A program made the position numbers and the translations under genes. This document shows positions 56,934 through 64,000 of a stretch of 64,000 bases of DNA, one piece after another; position 1 is the first letter of the stretch, and each line of letters starts with the position of its first letter. The stretch spans positions 11,071,000-11,134,999 of the forward strand of contig CM076145.1 of NCBI GenBank assembly GCA_038025085.1, written 5' to 3'. Under the pieces are notes generated by a model. That model did no database searches, had not been told where the DNA came from, and saw only the letters and a program-made list of their open reading frames with translations. The stretch is from Tetragonia tetragonoides. Its lineage: Eukaryota > Streptophyta > Magnoliopsida > Caryophyllales > Aizoaceae.

Positions 56934-58337
56934 ATGAGGTCACCATGGAATTCTAAGTTTATTGAGTCCAGCTTAGATGAGTTTAGTGGGTTGTATTGTT
57001 CAAAGGACTTTTGTCGATGGCTTAAGAAGGTTGACGAGTTATTTTTATGTTATGAGTTTACTGACTATGAGCAAGTAAAGATTGTGATTTCTCGCCTAAG
57101 AGGACCTGCTCTAGTTTGGTGGGAGTCTTTGAAATCTCGCAGAAAACTCATGAGCAAAGAGAAAATCCGCACCATGAGCAAATTGAAGAAGTATCTCAAC
57201 AGAAGATTTTCATATCCGAGCAATGATCAAGAATGTTCATGTGCATATTGTTATGATGAAAGTATTAAACTTTTGTTATCTGAGATGAGGGTGAGACGGA
57301 TTGAACAACAATTGCAGAAGTTAAGAGAAGAGGAACGAGATAATAACCAATGTTCCAATTGTTTTGGTTTCGGTCACTTTATAGATGAATGTGCTACAAA
57401 GTTTCAAGTAACTATAGAATACATTAAAGAAGTGCACGCGGCTGAAGAATCTTTGAGATCTTGTGAAGTCAGAGAACCAAAGAACGGGATCATTGAGGAG
57501 TTTTTGCAAAAATCTGATCTTTATGGTTCGTTTAAAGATATTGTTCCTATTGAAGACTCACAAGAAAAGGCCAAGAACATGGATTCCTTAATTGATGTTC
57601 AAGTTTATGTTTCAAAACAACAAACCGTGGTTCATGAGTTTGTTGAGGAAGAATTCATTGAACCAGATAATATTGGTGATTTTCTTGATGATCTTGGTTA
57701 TAATGATGACCTTTTGAAAGAAGAATTTTCTTTTGACCCAAGTCAACCACCTATATTTGATGAGGTAAGTCAAGAAGATGAGGTTGACATCATTACTAAC
57801 CTTGTGGTCGTGGATTCATTGAAGACATCTCAACATGATTCATTGTTTTTCAAATATGAAGACTTTGTTCATACTGACTTCTCCAAGAATTGTACGATTT
57901 ATTTGATGGAAGATCATGGAGACAAAACTCAAGAAAGGATTGTTACCGACCAAGAATTGGGGACAATTCTTTTTGAAGAAAGGGAGATTGATGCAGGAGC
58001 AACATGCTTAAAAAACGATACACATCATATTCACCATTATATAGATCTTAGGAATGATCTTGATTCCTCTACACGGCTCCTCAAGAACAACAATGGTGTT
58101 TTCCAAGGGGAATTGAAAGAACATTCAATCTTAGTTCTATTATGTTCGTTTATGGAGCATGTTTTAAAATGGGTTACAATTACATTGCCTCCTACATTGA
58201 AGATACTTTGGAATACACGCGCAAGATGGGGATTAAAGCTCTTGTTATATGATCACGTCATTATGGAGAACCTCGTAATCTTGGCAGTTCTGATAGTTGT
58301 TCGTATTTTGGCCATAACTCGCTCATACGAAATCTAA
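56934..58337 (+). CDS. gag-like protein, first unit (467 aa, tail encoded by LTR)
   Basis: The first ATG of the long frame follows about 300 bp of leader after the primer site. Residues about 25-95 match the front part of a Retrotrans_gag domain (DFCRWLKKVDELF, RLRGPALVWWESLK, MSKLKKYLNRRF). The second half of that domain is missing: the frame jumps to a Cys-rich stretch and a basic helix (MRVRRIEQQLQKLREEE). A CCHC zinc knuckle CX2CX4HX4C sits at C140, C143, H148 and C153. An acidic tail follows (FIEPDNIGDFLDDLGYNDDL). Residues from about 352 on are read from LTR 2 and include a hydrophobic run (VILAVLIVVRILAI) that could be membrane-prone. Role by family: RNA-binding particle protein. The domain loss suggests it may not assemble capsids alone. 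Confidence 0.82.
   Translation: MRSPWNSKFIESSLDEFSGLYCSKDFCRWLKKVDELFLCYEFTDYEQVKIVISRLRGPALVWWESLKSRRKLMSKEKIRTMSKLKKYLNRRFSYPSNDQECSCAYCYDESIKLLLSEMRVRRIEQQLQKLREEERDNNQCSNCFGFGHFIDECATKFQVTIEYIKEVHAAEESLRSCEVREPKNGIIEEFLQKSDLYGSFKDIVPIEDSQEKAKNMDSLIDVQVYVSKQQTVVHEFVEEEFIEPDNIGDFLDDLGYNDDLLKEEFSFDPSQPPIFDEVSQEDEVDIITNLVVVDSLKTSQHDSLFFKYEDFVHTDFSKNCTIYLMEDHGDKTQERIVTDQELGTILFEEREIDAGATCLKNDTHHIHHYIDLRNDLDSSTRLLKNNNGVFQGELKEHSILVLLCSFMEHVLKWVTITLPPTLKILWNTRARWGLKLLLYDHVIMENLVILAVLIVVRILAITRSYEI
57975..57987 (+). promoter_or_regulatory. polypurine tract, first unit
   Basis: GAAGAAAGGGAGA directly before LTR 2. Inside the gag frame it encodes Glu-Glu-Arg-Glu. Confidence 0.87.
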
Positions 58338-58926
58338 ACGTGATGATTCAAATCTCCGTAGAAAGATATGATCGAGATCTACAACATTGATGCTTTGAGT
58401 TTTCTCTAATTCAAAGCGCAACATGGTCAAAAACGCGTAACAAGTTACGGAACATATTCCTTGCGCGCCAAGGCAACGACTTTAGTTTAGTTATTGTGTC
58501 CTAGTTTATTTTAACTTGCTTTTAGCGTGATTTATTGCTTAGGAAACTATTAATATGGTTATTATTAGCATTATGAGTCCATTAGGTATTAGGAAAGTTG
58601 TTAGTTAGTTCATTTTACAATTGTAATCAGTTTCATAGTTAGTTTCCTACTTGGATTAGGATTCCTAGTAGCTTTAGATTTCTTTGTCTATATATAGGGG
58701 AGAGCACGAAATTGTAACATAGACTTTGATGATTAATGATTAATACGTGAGTATTTACCCCTCAAATTGAGTGATTCAGTTTGAAACCCTTGTGTGTGAT
58801 GCGCAAGTCTTGTTCTTGAGTGATTCTTGAACGAAAAACCCCAACCCCTTGAGTGATTCGAGAGGTATATCCCTTTTATTGTTTTGTTTATCAAAAATAC
58901 AGAAAATCCCTAAATAAATCACATCA
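57989..58926 (+). repeat. family 1 LTR 2 (938 bp), shared middle LTR
   Basis: Acts as 3' LTR for unit 1 and 5' LTR for unit 2. It differs from LTR 1 at very few sites (for example TTAATATGG for ATAATCTGG). Confidence 0.95.
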
Positions 58927-58929
58927 ACT

Positions 58930-58941
58930 TGGTATCAGAGC
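58930..58941 (+). promoter_or_regulatory. primer binding site, second unit
   Basis: TGGTATCAGAGC three bases after LTR 2. Confidence 0.93.
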
Positions 58942-59228
58942 AAGCTTTTGGAGTTTTCTAAAACTTCAAACGATCCAGATTGACAGAAGATTATTAAAGT
59001 TGTTCGTGTTCGTGCTGCTGTTCATCAGAATTTTGGAGCCTGTTTTTGACAAAGCAATAGTGTTTTTCGCAGGTAACTGGCATTCTGAGCAAGACTAGTT
59101 AAGCTTTGCTTACTAGCCCTGTGTTATTTTTGCGAAATTCAATTGTTTACTCCTGTTTTTGAGCCGTTTTGTGTTTTTACGAGTGGAAAATATTATTTCG
59201 ACATTGATCTTATGAAGCAATAAACAAT

Positions 59229-60623
59229 ATGAGGTCACCATGGAATTCTAAGTTTATTGAGTCCAGCTTAGATGAGTTTAGTGGGTTGTATTGTTCAAAG
59301 GACTTTTGTCGATGGCTTAAGAAGGTTGACGAGTTATTTTTATGTTATGAGTTTACTGACTATGAGCAAGTAAAGATTGTGATTTCTCGCCTAAGAGGAC
59401 CTGCTCTAGTTTGGTGGGAGTCTTTGAAATCTCGCAGAAAACTCATGAGCAAAGAGAAAATCCGCACCATGAGCAAATTGAAGAAGTATCTCAACAGAAG
59501 ATTTTCATATCCGAGCAATGATCAAGAATGTTCATGTGCATATTGTTATGATGAAAGTATTAAACTTTTGTTATCTGAGATGAGGGTGAGACGGATTGAA
59601 CAACAATTGCAGAAGTTAAGAGAAGAGGAACGAGATAATAACCAATGTTCCAATTGTTTTGGTTTCGGTCACTTTATAGATGAATGTGCTACAAAGTTTC
59701 AAGTAACTATAGAATACATTAAAGAAGTGCACGCGGCTGAAGAATCTTTGAGATCTTGTGAAGTCAGAGAACCAAAGAACGGGATCATTGAGGAGTTTTT
59801 GCAAAAATCTGATCTTTATGGTTCGTTTAAAGATATTGTTCCTATTGAAGACTCACAAGAAAAGGCCAAGAACATGGATTCCTTAATTGATGTTCAAGTT
59901 TATGTTTCAAAACAACAAACCGTGGTTCATGAGTTTGTTGAGGAAGAATTCATTGAACCAGATAATATTGGTGATTTTCTTGATGATCTTGGTTATAATG
60001 ATGACCTTTTGAAAGAAGAATTTTCTTTTGACCCAAGTCAACCACCTATATTTGATGAGGTAAGTCAAGAAGATGAGGTTGACATCATTACTAACCTTGT
60101 GGTCGTGGATTCATTGAAGACATCTCAACATGATTCATTGTTTTTCAAATATGAAGACTTTGTTCATACTGACTTCTCCAAGAATTGTACGATTTATTTG
60201 ATGGAAGATCATGGAGACAAAACTCAAGAAAGGATTGTTACCGACCAAGAATTGGGGACAATTCTTTTTGAAGAAAGGGAGATTGATGCAGGAGCAACAT
60301 GCTTAAAAAACGATACACATCATATTCACCATTATATAGATCTTAGGAATGATCTTGATTCCTCTACACGGCTCCTCAAGAACAACAATGGTGTTTTCCA
60401 AGGGGAATTGAAAGAACATTCAATCTTAGTTCTATTATGTTCGTTTATGGAGCATGTTTTAAAATGGGTTACAATTACATTGCCTCCTACATTGAAGATA
60501 CTTTGGAATACACGCGCAAGATGGGGATTAAAGCTCTTGTTATATGATCACGTCATTATGGAGAACCTCGTAATCTTGGCAGTTCTGATAGTTGTTCGTA
60601 TTTTGGCCATAACTCGCTCATAA
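59229..60623 (+). CDS. gag-like protein, second unit (464 aa)
   Basis: Same protein as the first unit over the internal region: front half of Retrotrans_gag, CCHC knuckle at C140/C143/H148/C153, acidic tail. The frame again runs into the following LTR, where a changed codon (CTCATAATAA in place of CTCATACGAAATC) ends it three residues earlier. Identity of the two internal copies means there has been no time for selection to separate them. Which copy could be expressed is open, since both have a complete upstream LTR. Confidence 0.82.
   Translation: MRSPWNSKFIESSLDEFSGLYCSKDFCRWLKKVDELFLCYEFTDYEQVKIVISRLRGPALVWWESLKSRRKLMSKEKIRTMSKLKKYLNRRFSYPSNDQECSCAYCYDESIKLLLSEMRVRRIEQQLQKLREEERDNNQCSNCFGFGHFIDECATKFQVTIEYIKEVHAAEESLRSCEVREPKNGIIEEFLQKSDLYGSFKDIVPIEDSQEKAKNMDSLIDVQVYVSKQQTVVHEFVEEEFIEPDNIGDFLDDLGYNDDLLKEEFSFDPSQPPIFDEVSQEDEVDIITNLVVVDSLKTSQHDSLFFKYEDFVHTDFSKNCTIYLMEDHGDKTQERIVTDQELGTILFEEREIDAGATCLKNDTHHIHHYIDLRNDLDSSTRLLKNNNGVFQGELKEHSILVLLCSFMEHVLKWVTITLPPTLKILWNTRARWGLKLLLYDHVIMENLVILAVLIVVRILAITRS
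60270..60282 (+). promoter_or_regulatory. polypurine tract, second unit
   Basis: GAAGAAAGGGAGA directly before LTR 3. Confidence 0.87.
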
Positions 60624-61221
60624 TAAATCTAAACGTGATGATTCAAATCTCTGTAGCAAGATATGATCGAGATCTACAACATTGATGCTTTGAGTTTTCT
60701 CTAATTCAAAGCGCAACATGGTCAAAAACGCGTAACAAGTTACGGAACATATTCCTTGCGCGCCAAGGCAACGACTTTAGTTTAGTTATTGTGTCCTAGT
60801 TTATTTTAACTTGCTTTTAGCGTGATTTATTGCTTAGGAAACTAATAATCTGGTTATTATTAGCATTATGAGTCCATTAGGTATTAGGAAAGTTGTTAGT
60901 TAGTTCATTTTACAATTGTAATCAGTTTCATAGTTAGTTTCCTACTTGGATTAGGATTCCTAGTAGCTTTAGATTTCTTTGTCTATATATAGGGGAGAGC
61001 ACGAAATTGTAACATAGACTTTGATGATTAATGATTAATACGTGAGTATTTACCCCTCAAATTGAGTGATTCAGTTTGAAACCCTTGTGTGTGATGCGCA
61101 AGTCTTGTTCTTGAGTGATTCTTGAACGAAAAACCCCAACCCCTTGAGTGATTCGAGAGGTATATCCCTTTTATTGTTTTGTTTATCAAAAATACAGAAA
61201 ATCCCTAAATAAATCACATCA
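60284..61221 (+). repeat. family 1 LTR 3 (938 bp)
   Basis: The right end AAATCACATCA is followed by the target duplication GAGAA. Private changes near 60620-60660 distinguish it from LTRs 1 and 2. Confidence 0.95.
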
Positions 61222-62692
61222 GAGAAACTACACCAAGGATGTTTACAAGCACAAACAAGCTTTAACTCAAGCTTTTGAATGCATTTACGCATTTTAACAG
61301 CTCTTACAACTAGGGTGAAAGAGATTGAGTTCTTTTGTGTTGTATATTAAGAGAAATCACCCAAATGGTTTGTTTGCATTCATTTGAGTGAGAAACTACA
61401 CCAAGGATGTTTACAAGTACAAACAAGTTTCAACTCAAGCTTTTGAATGCAATTACGCGTTTTAACAGCTCTTACGACTAGGCGAAAAGAGATTGAGTTC
61501 TTTTGTGTTGTATATTAAGAAAAAGCTCGCAAATGCTTTGATTACATTCATTTGAGTGTGCAACTACCCCAAGGATGTTTACAACTACAAATAAGCTTGA
61601 ACTCAAGCTTTTGAATGCATTTAAGCGTTTTAAAAGCTCATACGACAAGGGTGAAAGAGATTGAGTCCTTTTGTGTTGTATATTAAGAGAACGCACCCAA
61701 ATGTTTTCTTTGCATTTATTTGAGTGAGAAACTACACGAAAGATTTTTACAAGTACCAACAAGCTTCAACTTAAGCTTTTGAATGCATATACGCGTTTTA
61801 AAACCTCATACGACTAGGGTGAAAGAGATTGAGTTCTTTTGTGTTGTATTTTCACAGAAAGCACCCAAAAGCTTTGTTTGCATTCATTGGAGTGAGAAAC
61901 TACACCAAGGATGTTTACAAGTACAAACAAGTTTCAACTCAAGCTTTTGAATGCAATTACGCGTTTTAACAGCTCTTACGACTAGGCGAAAAGAGATTGA
62001 GTTCTTTTGTGTTGTATATTAAGAAAAAGCTCGCAAATGCTTTGTTTACATTCATTTGAGTGTGAAACTACCCCAAGGATGTTTACAACTACAAACAAGC
62101 TTGAACTCAATCTCTTTTGTGTTTACAAGTACAAACAAGCTTCAACTCAAGCTTAAGAGAAAGCACCCAAATACTTTTTTGCACTCATTTGAGTGTGAAA
62201 CTACCCCAAGGATGTTTACAACTACAAACAAGCTTGAACTCAAGCTTTTGAATGCATTTAAGCGTTTTAAAAGCTCATACGACAAGGGTGAAAGAGATTG
62301 AGTTCTTTTGTGTTGTATATTAAGAGAACGCACCCAAATGTTTTCTTTGCATTCATTTGAGTGAGAAACTACACCAAAAATGTTTACAAGTACCAACAAG
62401 CTTCAACTTAAGCTTTTGAATGCATATACGCGTTTTAAAACCTCATACGACTAGGGTGAAAGAGATTGAGTTCTTTTGTGTTGTATTTTGCGAAGAAAGC
62501 ACCGAAAAGCATTGTTTGCATTCATTGGAGTGAGAAACTACACCAAGGATGTTTACAAGTACAAACAAGCTTCAACTCAAGCTTTTTAATGTATTTACGC
62601 GTTTTAACAGCTCTTACGACTAGGGTGAAAGAGATTGAGTTCTTTTCTGTTGTATATTAAGAGAAAGCACACAAATGCTTTTTTTGCATTCA
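61222..62692 (-). repeat. satellite block 60, minus orientation
   Basis: About 8.7 monomers. The paired-variant dimer occurs twice (61478-61762 and 62142-62399). A chimeric monomer (AATCTCTTTTGTGTTTACAAG) lies at about 62107-62155. It ends at the GATTGTGAATACATTC junction. Confidence 0.88.
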
Positions 62693-62965
62693 TTTGATTG
62701 TGAATACATTCAAAACTTTGAGTTGAAGCTTGTTTGTACTTGTAAGCATCCTTGGTGTAGTTTCTCACCCCAATGAATGCAAACAAAGCTTTTGGGTGCT
62801 TTCTCTGAAAATACAGCACAAAAGAACTCAATCTCTTTCACCCTAGTCGTATGAGGTTTTAAAACGCGTATATGCATTCAAAAACTTAAGTTGAAGCTTG
62901 TTGGTACTTGTTAACATCTTTGGTGTAGTTTCTCACTCAAATGAATACAAACAAAGCTTTTGGGT
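62693..62965 (+). repeat. satellite block 61, plus orientation
   Basis: 1.6 monomers. It ends where TTTTGGGTGATTGAG switches sense. Confidence 0.85.
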
Positions 62966-63422
62966 GATTGAGTTCTTTTGTGTTGTATTTTCAGAGAAAG
63001 CACCCAAAAGCTTTGTTTGCATTCATTGGAGTGAGAAACTACACCAAGGATGTTTACAAGCACAATCAAGCTTCAACTCAAGCTTTTGAATGTATTTACG
63101 CGTTTTAACAGCTCTTACGACTAGGGTGAAAGAGATTGAGTTCTTTTGTGTTGTATTTTCAGAGAAAGCACCCAAATGCTTTCTTTGCATTCATTTGAGT
63201 GTGAAACTACCCCAAGGATGTTTACAACTATAAACAAGCTTGAACTCAATCTCTTTTGTGTTTACAAGTACAATCAAGCTTCAACTCAAGCTTAAGAGAA
63301 AGCACCCAAATGCTTTGTTTGCATTCATTTGAGTGTGAAACTACCCCAAGGATGTTTACAACTACAAACAAGCTTGAACTCAAGCTTTTGAATGCATTTA
63401 AGCGTTTTAAAAGCTCATACGA
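62966..63422 (-). repeat. satellite block 62, minus orientation
   Basis: 2.7 monomers, including another chimeric monomer at about 63245-63295. It ends at ATACGACATCTTTGG. Confidence 0.85.
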
Positions 63423-63744
63423 CATCTTTGGTGTAGTTTCTCACTCAAATGAATGCAAAGAAAACATTTGGGTGCGTTCTCTTATTATACAACACAAAAG
63501 AACTCAATCTCTTTCGCCCTTGTCGTATGAGCTTTAAAACGCTTAAATGCATTCAAAAGCTTGACTTCAAGCTTGTTTGTAGTTGTAAACATCCTTGGGG
63601 TAGTTTCACACTCAAATGAATGTAAGCAAAGCATTTGCGAGCTTTTTCTTAATATACAACATAAAAGAACTCAATCCCTTTTCGCCTAGTCGTAAGAGCT
63701 GTTAAAACGCGTAAATGCATTCAAAAGCTTGAGTTGAAAGTTGT
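63423..63744 (+). repeat. satellite block 63, plus orientation
   Basis: Two monomers, again the CCCTTGTCG monomer followed by the GCGAGCTTTTTC monomer, interrupted by an LTR in GAAAGTTGT. Confidence 0.85.
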
Positions 63745-64000
63745 TGATGTGATTTATTTAGGGATTTTCTGTATTTTTGATAAACAAAACAATAAAAGGG
63801 ATATACCTCTCGAATCACTCAAGGGGTTGGGGTTTTTCGTTCAAGAATCACTCAAGAACAAGACTTGCGCATCACACACAAGGGTTTCAAACTGATTCAC
63901 TCAATTTGAGGGGTAAATACTCACGTATTAATCATTAATCATCAAAGTCTATGTTACAATTTCGTGCTCTCCCCTATATATAGACAAAGAAATCTAAAGC
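63745..64000 (-). mobile_element. family 1 LTR, cut by the window end
   Basis: The first 256 bp as read here (TGATGTGATTTATTTAGG onward) match the end of the family 1 LTR on the minus strand, including TATATATA at 63975-63982. If it is part of a full element this is its 3' LTR; whether it is solo cannot be told. The candidate target duplication is GTTGT (63740-63744). Confidence 0.92.

Larger units (their letters stand above)
55694..61221 (+). mobile_element. family 1 TR-GAG-like element, tandem LTR-internal-LTR-internal-LTR (5,528 bp)
   Basis: Three 938-bp LTRs (55694-56631, 57989-58926, 60284-61221) separate two internal regions of 1,357 bp each. The whole structure has a single 5-bp target duplication, GAGAA (55689-55693 and 61222-61226). 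The repeat offset is 2,295 bp and the encoded internal proteins are identical, so the second unit arose very recently, by unequal recombination between LTRs or during reverse transcription, rather than by two insertions. Each internal region has a primer site, a gag-like frame and a polypurine tract, but no protease, reverse transcriptase or integrase. A single unit would be 3,233 bp, fitting the small non-autonomous gag-bearing LTR elements of plants. Confidence 0.95.

Noticed and set aside
1..64000. CRISPR array
   Set aside because: The repeats are 168-bp monomers without conserved short repeats and unique spacers. The retroelement content is plant-type.

Overview
This window is almost wholly plant-type satellite DNA broken up by LTR retrotransposons. 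It contains no ordinary cellular gene, no RNA gene and no CRISPR array. About 51 kb is a tandem satellite with a period of about 168 bp (roughly 300 monomers). It is AT-rich, carries recurrent HindIII (AAGCTT), MluI (ACGCGT) and ATGCAT palindromes, and has the monomer length typical of nucleosome-sized centromeric repeats. The retroelements use an initiator-Met-tRNA-type primer binding site (TGGTATCAGAGC), usual for plant LTR elements. The best reading is a flowering-plant centromeric or pericentromeric array. I do not recognise the species.

The array is not a simple head-to-tail array. It is a mosaic of about 50 blocks that alternate in orientation: about 28 kb reads 'plus' (marker CAACACAAAAGAACTCAATC) and about 23 kb reads 'minus'. 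The switches are not random, because a small set of junction sequences recurs at several places and in both orientations. Blocks are organised in nested inverted duplications: about 8.25-9.2 kb with 13.5-14.5 kb; 15.0-16.5 kb with 41.7-43.2 kb; 23.8-29.3 kb with 34.2-40.3 kb; and 3.3-3.8 kb with 43.2-43.6 kb. Direct segmental copies also occur (12.4-13.9 kb at 17.2-18.6 kb; 674-bp tetramers at 20.1-21.5 kb; a 2,849-bp offset copy at 30.2-34.0 kb). Two non-satellite passengers were copied along with the inverted arms: a Ty1/copia pol remnant (15.4 kb and 42.4 kb, with a third stub at 55.4 kb) and an unidentified segment of about 425 bp (25.2 kb and 38.9 kb).

Inserted later, each with 5-bp target duplications in satellite DNA, are members of two related LTR families that lack reverse transcriptase and integrase (TR-GAG-like non-autonomous elements). 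Family 1 (938-bp LTR) is present as a solo LTR at 19.2-20.1 kb, as a tandem LTR-internal-LTR-internal-LTR structure at 55.7-61.2 kb, and as an LTR cut by the window end at 63.7 kb. Family 2 (about 827-bp LTR) is present as a solo LTR at 45.2-46.0 kb and as a complete 3.16-kb element at 50.1-53.3 kb. Their only coding product is a gag-like protein whose frame runs past the polypurine tract into the 3' LTR. They must depend on an autonomous Ty3/gypsy relative for pol functions.

The many 60-100-residue open frames in the satellite exist because 168 is a multiple of three, so a frame that escapes the stop in one monomer escapes into the next. They are not genes. Block boundaries given here were read by eye and are good to about 10-20 bp; retroelement boundaries are exact from LTR ends and target duplications.
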